From contig NMRA01000322.1 of assembly GCA_002633005.1 (NCBI GenBank), positions 62,001 to 126,000 of the forward strand: a DNA stretch of 64,000 nt, written 5' to 3'. Made by a program: the position numbers and the translations under genes. The notes under the pieces are model-generated. The model made no database searches and was not told the DNA's origin. It worked only from the letters and a program-made list of their open reading frames with translations. Positions 11,480 through 22,215 of the stretch are shown piece by piece. Source of the DNA: Phoronis australis. Taxonomy: Eukaryota; Phoronida; Phoronidae. Positions within the stretch are counted from its first letter, which is position 1; the number at the start of each line of letters is the position of its first letter.

Positions 11480-14400
11480 TTAATTTGTCCGGGGAAAAGA
11501 CAAGTGTTCAAAGATCAAGTGATCATAAAAATCAAAGGTTTTAATAATATTTTTGAACGATGTTTTAAAAATTACTTGATGGTCCGTCAATCGAGTGGGA
11601 GGATTTAGAGTTGAGGTTTTTAGTATGCCTTCAAACATAATCGACAAATATTTCCTTCAATTTACGTGTGTTGGCTAACAACTGCAATTTTTTTAAATTC
11701 ATTAAACGGGTTGCTTGTCAAGATTTCTTCATAGTGTATGTTAATAGGGAAGTTGTTTTAAGGTGCCAATTGACCTATCGCCAGGATTATGACGGACGGC
11801 TTAATTGACCAATTAGACCTCAGCATTCTTGGCACACCTTCGTCTGCGTTTTCAAGCCGCCATTTTACCCGACAAACCACACGTAGTCGAGTAAAACTTA
11901 CTTTAGTCTATAGCTCAAGTGCTTGGTTTACCCCTTGATATGCACTAAATCTCATTTGGTTTTTCTGATACAGACCTCGTGCTCGTGTTTATACTGATCT
12001 TGGAAAAATGTTTTTGTTTCGACATTCGTTTCAGTAGAAAATTTGTCAACTTACATGTAGTAAGACTATTGAGACATTTTAAAAATTATGAATAACTATG
12101 ATTTTTTTCAATGAATGTATCTGACCCTGTAACAAGTTTTGATATTTGAAATAGGCATTTTAGTATTTAAGTACCTATTTTTCAAAAATTGCGATTTTTC
12201 AACGGTCAGATTTTTGGTCATTTTAATGAAAAAGTGAGCAAAGGATATAGCATATGTGAATATGAAACCAGTGTGATTTGTAGTATTGGGCTAGTTTAGT
12301 ACAAACATAAAGTCAAAAGTTTGGTCTTTTGCCCGCTTAGTGGTTGACATGTACTTTTACTGAGTACACCTTGCACTGTTTGGCTACACAGCTTCAGTAA
12401 TTACACTGCGTTTTACATAAAGATGCACCACAAACATAACGATTCGAATACGTTTAGTGCATACGAAGGTATTTTTTTAATGTAGAGGGTTTGAATTGGT
12501 ACTATCGGAAGCCCAAGAACGGGGGGCGAGACGTTTCACCCCTCTGTTAACTTTAGCGATATTCCTATGTTATCTGGTGACAACATTCACTTCGAATTTG
12601 TAATGATGGGGCAGTAATGAGAAGGGTATGGGACAAGAGTGAAAGTGGTGATGTCATGATGGTGAAGGTTTCGGCGGGGGCGACTTTGGTCCCTCAACAA
12701 ATTGCAAAACGTGATTCTACTCATACGGCAAGGTCTGCGTGTTTTACACTGTTTCTCAGATCAATCCTTAAATACATTATATCATAGTTTAGCATGTAAC
12801 TAGAAAACATGCAACTTTTACCTCTCAATAGGTTTGGTTATGAGTTATGAAGTGGTCTCTTATTTATGAGTTTTGTAAAAGTTGTGTAGTTAGTTCAGCG
12901 ACAATACGTTTAAGCCTAAAGAACTGTTGGCAATGCTTGATCGAGCGGCCACACGAATAGAAACCTGACTGCATAAACAATTTCTTGCCATTTATGACGT
13001 TGAATTTTTGGGTTAGTGAGCACCAAAAAATCAGCCTTTGTTAGATAATTCTTATATAACTGGCGTCAAAGTAAAAAATGACCCCTTGTATCAAACGTCA
13101 TACTACCATTAATTTGAACACGAGCATCCGGGTAATGGGCAATGTACCTGCATCCAGACATTTGCAACAATCTTGCTAAAGAGGTTGGTGGTGTAGTGAG
13201 ATATGGTGCGAGCTTGTAACATGTAAAAATGCTGGAGGGTGAATTATTAAATCCAATGACATTGATACATAACTGGCATTTTTAGAAACTGTACATCGCG
13301 ATGCCTGTCAAGTAATTTTCTGATAAGTATTATATCAGGCTACACCCCCGTTGGACTTGATCGAAAAAGGTGAGCAACCAAACATTTGACCTTTGTAACT
13401 GTAACTTTTATTTGTATTCTACATATTTCAAGAGTCATTTTGTTACAACTTGCTATATCCTCTCCAATAACTTAGTTTGAGGTTGGTTCTTAAATTAGGT
13501 GTTACGACAAAACGAGTGCCCCCACGAAGGCGTTAATTTTTTTCTTTGAAATTTTTTGGACTGGTGACGAATATTATACTTACCTACGCATTATCGAACA
13601 TCAGTTCCTTATCTACACGGATTAGGGCTGTTATCAAAAGAAGTTATTTTTAAGTTGAAATTTTTGCATGCCCCAAGCAGAAATTTTAGGGGGTATAAAA
13701 ACAGACGGAAAGGTCAATGAGTGTATTATGGTGACTAGTGTTGTTTGAAATAGATATGAATCCACTGGCAAAAGTTTAGCCAATTCTGTGACGGGTCATG
13801 CAGATTTTTTTAGGTTCTCTCAGGAATTGCTACTTAACAACTTGTGGAATTTTTAAAAACCTTTTCGCAAATTCTTTTTGACTGTAATAGTGGCATTGAT
13901 GATTTTCATAAATTTTGGAAAGGCAACTTAACTCAAACACGCTAAATGGCTTCCATCTACAGTATACTACAGTATACCCTTTGTTATTTAACCATTTGAT
14001 TTACGAGACATCCCTTACTGGAAAATTTCTTGTCTTTTAATGCACAGTAGTAAAATGTCAATAACATTGTTATAATTATGGTTGGACTCATAAAATGATC
14101 AATGCTTAAAAACTGGCAGATGTTTTTGCAATTAGTGACTTATTCATGTTTCTCTGTTTTCTTTTGTTTGAATTGGGATACACAAATGTTGGATAGTGAC
14201 AAGATTACTGAATAAGGCGCTACTGTAAGACAGGGAAACATTTGGTAAAACTTTCGATAAATTGTGGGCATGTATTTCTAAGGAAAAGTAAAATAAATGT
14301 CTCATTTTAGGGACAGGTCGTAAATTTAACAGAAGATCCACAGGTTGCAGTTATTTTGACAATTTATAGTTGACAAAAGTTAATTTGGAAATCAGCTACC

Positions 14401-14576
14401 ATAAACTGTGTACATTTTTCGATTCAAATATGGAATTTGGCTGAATGTTCTTAATTGCGGTACTGTTACTCGAAAGCTTGATGGAAATATACATCTAGTT
14501 TGTTTAATTGTCTCGGCGTATGCGATTGAGTGTACGTGGTCGTGACATTGTACTATACCGTACCATTGTGTTTCAG
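11480..14576. other. Intergenic or intronic AT-rich DNA; missing 5' exons of the adhesion receptor may lie here or further upstream
   Basis: No open frame with TM1-TM4 or GPS/GAIN signatures of an adhesion receptor was seen, nor any other gene. Short exons could escape inspection by eye. Confidence 0.4.
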
Positions 14577-14742
14577 GTGCGGTCTCACAAATCAAAATCC
14601 GTATCTTTACTACGGAGCCTATATAGCACCAGTCTGCTTGATGTTAGTACTCAATGCGGTGGTGTTCTTGCTTGTCGTAAAAGTACTCTTAACCCCACGA
14701 TTCGATCAAGTGAGAGGTGAAAACAAGATTAGTCCGTCTCAG
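14577..14742 (+). CDS. Adhesion-type GPCR exon: ECL2 and TM5 (exon n-2)
   Basis: A 166-base exon flanked by TTTCAG and CAG|GTATGC. It starts with one base completing a split codon, then encodes CGLTNQNPYLYYG followed by a hydrophobic helix (AYIAPVCLMLVLNAVVFLLV) and a basic loop ending KISPSQ. The Cys followed by a helix containing an Asn is the ECL2-TM5 pattern of adhesion (class B2) receptors, membrane proteins that often respond to tethered ligands. It ends in phase 0, matching the next exon at 17382. TM1-TM4 and the extracellular region were not found upstream. Confidence 0.75.
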
Positions 14743-17381
14743 GTATGCTAATTTTCGTGAAATCCTATTTGTGCTTTAGTAATGCCGGCAATGTACACTC
14801 AAACCCGTTATCAGGGCTGCTTTCCGTAGCCGCAATGCATTAGCCAAGCAGCTGCGGTCGCTATTTATTGAACAGAAAGACTGAATCCAATCCCATAATT
14901 TATGGATTCAAACTCCATTCTCTTCAGTTGCACCATGTTGTTAGGTCAAGATAATAACGTCTCGAGTATGCTCGCGAAACGCGCCGTTCACTTGCGTGCT
15001 TTTGCGTGATCTCGCTTTTTCCGCAAGGAACTTCAAATCTACGGAACTCTACCTAGGTCATTTAACGATGCCTCAAACTTATGTGCACAAGAAGACTTTG
15101 AACAATGCCCAAACTACCAATTAGGCATTTGACAGACGCCTACCATAAAACATCAATACTTTTTGTTATTCTTTATGTAGAATTGACATTCATTGAAGGC
15201 AGGATATAATGATCGTTTACATGTATCAACTTGAGGAGTTTTCCTTAAGTCCTGAAAAGTCTTGCGCCCCTTACGTTTCACGCCTTTATAAGTCTTAGTT
15301 CCTTGTATTTCGTTCATTTCAATACTGTCCAAAGGCGTTTCTACGATTACTGCTGGACTCCACGCTACGTCTAAACAAGTTTGGTTTACCCCTCAGAGTT
15401 GCAACTATTGGCGGGTACCCAGAGTTTTCTCTCCACGTAGCGCATTAGAAAACGTCTGATGCTGCAAAAAGTTCACGTCAAACTATTCCGCTAGACGCGC
15501 GTTTCCACGTAAGCAAAAAACGCAAAAAACGGAACTGTTTAGACAAGTACCTCTACAACTTTGGAAAGAGGTGAGGAAGCGCATGGTTCTCACAACATAA
15601 GCCAGGCCATTTACATTGTATATGCTGTTGAAAACAATCAGAATTGTGCGGATTTTTATAACATAGCTGAAATGTCATTACAGTGAAAAGGGGTGTGCAG
15701 ATTTAACTTGATAGATGTAACTCTAAACTACCTTCAACGTTTGAATCCCATGCATCTCATATTTTATATGACATTTATATCTCTTATGGGAGGTGAACAA
15801 TAGATGAGGATATACATATTGGGTGTAATCAGTTAATCGACTAGTATCTTGTATAAGTGACAAGACTCGGATTAAAATGTCTTTATACACTTTATCTAAC
15901 GTTTTCATGTATTAAGATGGACGTTACCAAGACACAGCAGCAACAGATGAGGGTGGTACGAGATTTGACTCTTGAACGGTGTCCGAATTGCTAAAACTGT
16001 CACTGGTGCGACACCACAGGTTAAAATTTCACCAAAGAAATAAGGTTATAGAAACTGCTAACAGGGGGACCAGCATCAGTCGAATCATCGACCGATTTCA
16101 TAATCATAGAAACATACCAAATAACGAAGCTGCTTTACGGGATGTACGAGACACGGCTGAAGATTGTATGTAGTCGAGGACTGTAAAATACCAGATAGTG
16201 TATTTTTCAATCGAATGTTGCTTGGAAACAAACAAAAAGCTCATTTCTATTTTTTCATTTATGTCACACAGCAACCTGATGAAAAACAACATTTGAAATC
16301 ACTAGCACCCCGTAAACTGACCCCCGGAGCACCTCAAAATATGCATATAAATGAGCAAAACTAACCGAATTTTAGCTTCAATAAAGGTTTAAAGATTGTT
16401 TATAAAAATGCAAAGACTATTTTCTGATAGAGAGATTCAATGTCTTCTCAAACATCAAGGGATTTTTTTTCATTTCTCCTTCATCTTAATCGCTTTGAAG
16501 CTACTTTACTCTCTGAACATTTTTAAGTCAAAAATTGGATATTTTGGCTCATCATATTCATGATTCTCTAACTTAAAAATAATGTTCCAAATTTTTTAAA
16601 TAAACATGTTGAACGTGTATCACTAGTATGCATGAACGCACAATTGTTCTTCAAAATCCGAGTCGGTGTCCCTGAAATAAACTTTTGGTGCTCCCGTGCA
16701 ATGGCAGCAATAATATGTTACGAACTAGAGTCAGCACCTACGGATAAGATGCCCTTTCAAAACGACTGGTCTCCTTCCTATTCCAGATGGGAACGCTGTA
16801 TGTGACAAACGTAAAGATTTTGCTGGGTATTTTAAATGTTTTGATAAATACCTTTTGCAATCCAATATGATCGACGATATGCCTGTCTACACTAGTAGAT
16901 AAGAGATAGGCATCAATTTTGATAAAATGTTCATGCTTTAAATAATTTTCAGAGAATGAAAAAGAGACATGTAATGATTGTGGTTTTATGTTGAAGTAAA
17001 TTTTGATATGACAGAGACGTTTTAATCCACTGAAATAAAAATTAGTTTTCACACTAAACTAATGGACCAAAACCTACTTCACGACTGAAAACTGGATTGA
17101 AAGCGAAAATGGACCTAAACAACAAAAATAGGCATAATAGGCCAAAATGGGTATAATGGACCAAAATGGACATAATGAATCAAAATGGACAAAATGGGTC
17201 AAGCACTCCTGACCCATTATGTCGATTTTAGCATAATTGGTCAAATCCCAATTAATGGTCGTTCTAATTATTCTCTATGACACATGAATTAAATGGGACT
17301 AACAAGTAAAAAATGACACAATGAGATACACATGACTGTGAAATTACACAAATGACGACAAGTTTTTGTATTGGTTTGTAG
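14743..17381 (+). other. Intron of the adhesion-type receptor
   Basis: 2.6 kb between the TM5 and TM6-7 exons. It holds the AATGGAC minisatellite near its 3' end. A 64-residue frame at 15979-16173 has a helix-turn-helix-like stretch (RNKVIETANRGTSISRIIDR), possibly transposase debris, not assigned. Confidence 0.6.
17105..17205 (+). repeat. Short minisatellite, about 19-bp unit ATAATGGACCAAAATGGAC
   Basis: Three to five imperfect copies of ATAAT(G/A)G(A/C)CCAAAATGG(A/G)C/T follow one another, then decay into a TGACCCATTATG reverse-complement-like tail. Confidence 0.7.
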
Positions 17382-17577
17382 ATCAGAGGCGTCTTGACCG
17401 TAATGGTGATGCTTGGAACCTCGTGGATATTTGGAATCTTACAGATCGGCAGCGTTAAGGTGGCATTTCAATACGTCTTCGTCGTACTCAACTCAGGTCA
17501 AGGATTTTTAATCTTCGTTTTTCGTTGTTTCAACCATCCGGAAGTTAAAGATGCTTGGAAACAGCTTTTCTATGACG
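17382..17577 (+). CDS. Adhesion-type GPCR exon: TM6, TM7 and proximal tail (exon n-1)
   Basis: The acceptor is TTTGTAG at 17381. The exon opens in phase 0 with IRGVLTVMVMLGTSWIFGIL, the TM6 signature of adhesion receptors (WIFG), then QYVFVVLNSGQGFLIFVFRC (TM7, close to the family consensus NSLQGxFIFxF) and FNHPEVKDAWKQLFYDG. A donor G|GTAGGA at 17578 leaves phase 1, which joins in frame to the tail exon at 21568. If the donor is not used, the frame reads on for 15 codons to a stop at 17622-17624 (ending ALSLNE), giving a short-tail form. Family call firm; exon end inferred from phase. Confidence 0.8.
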
Positions 17578-18110
17578 GTAGGAACCCAGTGGTCGTACAA
17601 AAGGCATTATCATTAAATGAATAACGCAAAATCCATTTTCCTAATACGATCAGACGTCACAATCTCGCATTCATTGACACCTGCCGTGGTGTGAAACAAG
17701 GTAGCGGACGACGGATGAAAGTGACCGGCCACACGCAACTTCGGCCACGAATAATTTTAAGCGCTTCTCACAAATACAGGTTTTCAAGAGTTGCTACTTT
17801 TCCTACTTTTTCCTACTTTTTTTTCTAACTGGTCTACATTGTATGTTTTCGGAGTAGTGAGTAGTTTCTTTTCTTTTTTATTCAATATAATAGGTACGGT
17901 ACAGATCACACAATTACACAATGCAATAACTTTTTTGTTCGAGTCAAGGAACAGTTAAGGTGTTAACTTACAGCCCTGATATGTACAAAGGTAACTTGAC
18001 AATGGAGGAAAGATAAACACAGTAGAGGCTAGGATTCATTCAGAATAAGGAAACAAGTTCAAGACCTTGCCAGTGCTCAAAAGATCACCATACATGTACT
18101 TCATTTTGTT

Positions 18111-18180
18111 TATACACACACACACACGCACGCACGCACGCACGCACACACAAACAACACGCACACACACACACACACAT

Positions 18181-18217
<37 letters not shown>
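18111..18217 (+). repeat. Compound microsatellite (CA)n(CGCA)n(CA)n(TA)n
   Basis: CA repeats with an interrupting CGCA tetranucleotide run (18126-18147), more CA, then an uninterrupted TA tract of about 28 bases ending at 18217. It abuts the 3' end of a minus-strand LINE fragment. Confidence 0.97.
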
Positions 18218-18219
<2 letters not shown>

Positions 18220-18553
18220 GTTCAGTGGAAATGTACAATGCAACTTCCCTTTTAAACAGTGCAAGGCAGGGATATTTGCACTTAAATCTTTGTTTATAAA
18301 TGTGGTACCTGCTGAGGCAAAGAACCATACTTTGTAAAACTGCTTCCACCTGAACGCCAAATAGAACTGATTATATAAACAGTTCTAAACTATGTCCAAC
18401 AGCATCTTCGAACCAGTTATATACATTAGTCCAAAACTGCTGAGTAACGTTACAAGACCAGTACACGTGGACAATAGATTCAATTTCATCTAAGCAAAAA
18501 GTGCACAATGAGCTATCAATTACGCAAATCTTGTATAGAGTAGTGAGTAGTTG
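18218..18553 (-). mobile_element. L1/Tx1-type LINE 3' terminal fragment (minus strand)
   Basis: The minus strand reads LLTTLYKICVIDSSLCTFC, then DEIESIVHVYWSCNVTQQFW, the Cys-rich CxxC...H...C motif near the C-terminus of L1-type ORF2. After a stop comes a segment with KQRFKCKYPCLALFKREVA, the usual final helix region. The element end meets the TA/CA microsatellite. It is 5'-truncated at about 18553, close to the transposon start at 18624. Confidence 0.7.
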
Positions 18554-18623
18554 TTTTAGGGTATCAGGAACAGCACTCGAAGGACTTCTTCCAGCGCAAT
18601 CGATGCTAACCTAAATGTTGTGT

Positions 18624-19092
18624 AGTTGGAGAGTCAGGAGGACTTCACACTTTTGACTGTAAAAGGTTTGAGTTAATATTTCTATTGTATGTCACCTACC
18701 ATTGAAGAAAAGGGGCGGGTTAAGTTGCACAATCCTGTCATTTGGTCCATGGAAGGTCCAAAAAAGTACCTAAAAATCCGTTTAATTAAAGATTTCGAGT
18801 GCGACATCCGTTTCAAGTTTATTTCATTCAAATCACCACTTAAATTAAAATGATGCCTTTAAGACATGCAAATGCCTGGGGTTATTAATTAAGATGGCTG
18901 CCTAGTAACTGACAATTATCAGTGTATTTCAGCTTTTTAGTGCAAAAATAATATTTTTCAAAAAGATAGTTTAATAACTCTGGACACCATATCCACAGCT
19001 TAAAACGCAATTTGTCTTGGAAGTTGGAGATGGGAGTGTTTGTACCCTAAGAGATAACAAGACCCCCAAATATGAACTTGTATAAAAGAGAA
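18624..19092 (+). repeat. Left terminal inverted repeat of the 2.6-kb transposon
   Basis: Pairs with 20696-21251 in opposite orientation. Identity is moderate with several indels, indicating an old insertion. Confidence 0.75.
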
Positions 19093-19319
19093 AATAAGAC
19101 AATTTTGAAAAAAGTCCTTGAGTTATTGATTAAGACATTTATTAATTAACGACCAATAAACGATTGATTTGAAGCTGCATTTGAAGATCATTTTGACACA
19201 AAACTCGTTCCTAAAGGCATTTGGCAATTTTCAACACACTTCATATTCACATAGTTGCTATACGTTGTGTTTCTAACAAAATTGGGCAAGCAATCACAGA
19301 AATAAGGAATTTGCATGCA

Positions 19320-19480
19320 AAATCACTTAAGTGCAACAAAAATTCTTTTCCAAAAATATAGTGTAGCAGCGTTGGACACCATATCCACAACTTAAATCGC
19401 AATTTTCTTGGGGTTTGTAAATAAGACGGGATGTTTGAACCCCAAGGGACAATAAGACCCTACTGTAGGAGGGGTTTTGT
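19320..19480 (+). repeat. Extra subterminal copy of the transposon arm
   Basis: Shares AAGTGCAACA...TTGGACACCATATCCACA...GGGACAATAAGACCC with the inner parts of both terminal arms and lies in the same orientation as the left arm, about 360 bases further in. Confidence 0.7.
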
Positions 19481-19569
19481 AATAGAAGGATCTGAACAGA
19501 AAAGAGACTCAAGATATAACTCGAGAGGGAGTCGTTAAAACGAGAGCCACCTGTAATTCTCACTAAGGA

Positions 19570-20282
19570 TTGGTGGAGCAACTTCTACAGTCTACTTCTA
19601 GATGCAAGAGGAGTGTATTTGGGGGTGATGGAAGATTGCACTCGGATCACTTCGTTGAAGATGGAGTAGTAAGCACAGAATCAGTTCCATCTCTAAATTG
19701 TAATCACTTGGAAGCCGACACCAGAGTCGTCCTTCATATGAATGAGGCGGACAGGTCCATACCTGACGACATCCCCAAAGAGCTTCTGACACTGACATTC
19801 TAGTGTTGCTCTTACCCAGCCTGTATGTCCATTCAGTTACATCCACAGTGTGGGTGGAGGTTGGGACTAAAGGAAAATGCATTCTGCGTTATTTAAATGT
19901 AACTAAGATTGCTACTGCGATAGCCCAAACTATGTGTGCTGCACTCCTGTTCACTGAGTCGTGATATCCCAACCGAAGAAGCATTGGAATCTTGCAGGAC
20001 TCAGCTCAATGCGGTCAACAAAATCTAGAATCCAAAATCAACGCTAAACATCCATTTGAGAAGCTTAAAAGCATCGAGGGCAGCAGTATTTTACTGTGTG
20101 AAGCTGAACTTAAGCACTTCACGTGGATAGACTATGGGGTAGCGCTCATCTCCAAATCTTGGTCAAAACACCCACCAATGGATGAGAAAATGTTGGCGGC
20201 GAATTTTGCATCATTTGGTTCAGTGGAAATCAGATGCCCCATGCGCTCATTAAAGAGGTTAAAGTCGAACAAAGCCAGATGA
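19570..20282 (+). pseudogene. Decayed transposon ORF of the 'HxEADTR ... SDTDILVL' type
   Basis: The first frame has LNCNHLEADTRVVLHMNEAD near 19695-19755. After a one-base shift around 19775 it reads ASDTDILVLLLPSLYVHSV and VWVEVGTKGKCILRYLNVTK, then LLFTES and a stop. A third segment (19992-20282) carries LLCEAELKHFTWIDYG and LISKSWSKHPP. From memory, the EADTR ... DTDVLVL ... GT pairing recurs in uncharacterised invertebrate and fish proteins; I cannot name the family with certainty. It sits between inverted termini, so it is probably the element's own protein, now broken by at least two frameshifts or stops. Confidence 0.6.
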
Positions 20283-20695
20283 CAATGGTGGCGATGCTGA
20301 GGGAGATGATGGTATGGACAGGGATGAAGACTGAGATCATGATCCTCTAGCAAGATAAATGGAATCATCTGATGAAGGGAGAGATGTTGGCAGTTAAGTT
20401 ACAGCAGAGTGACTAATTATTATTCTTTTTTTAGACTTCGGTTTTATCATTTAAACAATAGATGGTGCCATGCATCACAACCCCATGTGCTTTTATTTGT
20501 AGCCACTAGATATGCTTCAAGCAGTTTAGGTTTGAATTGAAGCCAGCTTATTTAGCTACCGCAGATGTATTGTAACTTAGTGTTCGTTTCATTTTTGTTG
20601 CATTTGAGAGTAAATTGGTATTATCTTCAGATGTGTTTTTGTTTATTTGATATAATATGTTCTATCCATATTAGTAATCAAAATTGTCGTATTTC

Positions 20696-21251
20696 CTCTT
20701 TTATACAAGTTCATTTTTGGGTCTTGTTATCCCTTAGTTTCCAAACACCCCCATCTTATCTGCTAACCCCAGGAAAAATTCAGTCTTACATGTAAGCGGT
20801 GGAGGTGGTGTCCAGAGTTACTAAACTGAATTTTAGAAAAAAATTGTGTTGCACTTAAAAAGTTTAAAGAAATTGTTAATTGGCCTTTAATTAATAACAT
20901 AACCTATCTTATGGAAACAATTGATGCGCTTAAAACCTGAAACATATCGTTAATTGGTGGTTACGATTAGTATGCATCTTAATTAATAGCTCCAGGCAAT
21001 TTTACGTCTTGTGTTGTATCATTTTAAATTGAATGTTGCTTAGAATGAATAAACTTGTAACGGATGTTGCACTCGAAATTTTAATGAAATGGATTTTTGG
21101 ATCCTCTGTTGAGCCCCCCAGGGACTTAAGCCCAGGATCGTGCAACAATACTTAAGATGCCCCTGGTGGGTGATGTAAAGTAGTACATGTATTACGAAGC
21201 CAAACGTTTTGCACTCAAAAATGTGAATAAAGTCCCACTACTTCTCCAACT
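20696..21251 (-). repeat. Right terminal inverted repeat of the 2.6-kb transposon
   Basis: Inverted partner of 18624-19092, slightly longer through small insertions. The end CTCCAACT at 21244-21251 mirrors AGTTGGAG at 18624. Confidence 0.75.
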
Positions 21252-21567
21252 GATGGTGAGTACTGCCTGTGACATGAGGTGAACATCACTCGTAAATATC
21301 GATGAAAACTTCTCCTGAGCGCCTGCTCTTGTTGCTATTATTTATTACTCTTCACTTCACAGTTCCCACTTTTTCCTATTTTTTTGAAAATGTGTCCTAC
21401 TTTTTTCCTGCTTTTTTGCCTAAAACTGCTTGAAAGCCTGCAAATGCCAACAAAGAACACTTTGAAGAAGAATTTTGAAATCTTGTTAACGCAAAGCCAT
21501 GTCATCTTTTCCTGCTTGTTTTACACTGGAAGTGCACCATTTAATTTTCGTCTTATTGTCTTGCCAG

Positions 21568-22040
21568 GTACTCTCAAAACTCGTCGAGGTAAATTAAAGA
21601 CTTCCGGCCAAGCAATTTCTTCGTCGTGTACTAGCAACGAAACAATGGCGCGATTCAAGTCCAAGCAAAAATCAACAGAAGTTCATAAAAACAACCGTCC
21701 TTCGAGGAATCACAACAGCTGTTCTGGACATACCAAGCATACGGAAGGCATTTCAATGAAGCTTTCCAACTTGTCAGGTCGTAATCCAAGTGCGAAATAC
21801 AAAAGAAATTTTGTTTTTGTCAACAGGGGTTACGACGTTGAATCGAGCTTTTCAAATCTTGAAAATTTGCCGAGGGAGGCAAAGCCCCATCAGAGCCTTG
21901 TTGTCGATCATACTGAGGTTTGTCAAGCCGGCGATGCTCTGTGTCTGCTGAATGCTTATAAGAGTTTTCTGGAAAAAGAAGACAGGTTAAACAATGAAAA
22001 TGTCGGTAATTCAAATCACCCACCAATTCCGGAAGACTGA
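21568..22040 (+). CDS. Adhesion-type GPCR last exon: cytoplasmic tail
   Basis: The acceptor TTGCCAG at 21567 opens a 473-base exon whose first two bases complete the Gly codon split at 17577. It then reads TLKTRRGKLKTSGQAISSSC and ends NSNHPPIPED at a TGA. The encoded tail of about 156 residues is hydrophilic, basic and Ser-rich, as expected for a receptor C-terminus, with no domain recognised. The frame is open upstream of the acceptor too, but that part encodes unlike hydrophobic sequence, so I begin at the acceptor. The link to 17577 rests on phase and position, not on transcript data. Confidence 0.65.
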
Positions 22041-22209
22041 TTTACAATGTGACGGCTGTACAAAGGTCCACAATAGACGGAATCACCCTTAACCATGGTG
22101 GTCAGATGAATTCGACGACTCATACGAATGTTATGTAGTATTGTCCCTGTTTAGCTGAGTTTTTGCTGGTCTTTTGTCTTACTATACACAATGTTCTAGG
22201 GACATTAAA

Positions 22210-22215
22210 AATAAA
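22210..22215 (+). terminator. AATAAA polyadenylation signal for the adhesion-type receptor
   Basis: A canonical hexamer about 170 bases after the tail-exon stop on the same strand. Confidence 0.5.

Larger units (their letters stand above)
18624..21251. mobile_element. DNA transposon with long (about 0.5-kb) terminal inverted repeats
   Basis: The left end begins AGTTGGAGAGTCAGGAGGAC and the right end, reverse-complemented, AGTTGGAGAAGTAGTGGGAC. From there the two arms stay alignable with indels through GTTGCAC(A/G)ATCCTG, TTTCGAGTGC(G/A)ACATCCG, ATTAATTAAGATG and AACTCTGGACACCA to AACTTGTATAAAAGAG. The left arm is about 18624-19092, the right 20696-21251. A third, shorter copy of the inner arm lies at 19320-19480. 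No convincing target-site duplication was found. It encloses a decayed open frame. Class and superfamily are not determined. Confidence 0.8.
17578..21567 (+). other. Last intron of the adhesion-type receptor, packed with repeats
   Basis: A 4-kb intron containing, in order, a microsatellite, a minus-strand LINE 3' fragment and a 2.6-kb inverted-terminus DNA transposon. Without these insertions it would be well under 1.3 kb. Confidence 0.6.

Noticed and set aside
15979-16173. Transposase helix-turn-helix
   Set aside because: A short HTH-like stretch only; no catalytic region or termini found, so it is mentioned only under the intron.
18085-18360. Minus-strand frames across the CA/TA microsatellite
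   Set aside because: The repetitive half is a microsatellite product; only the part above 18225 is LINE sequence.
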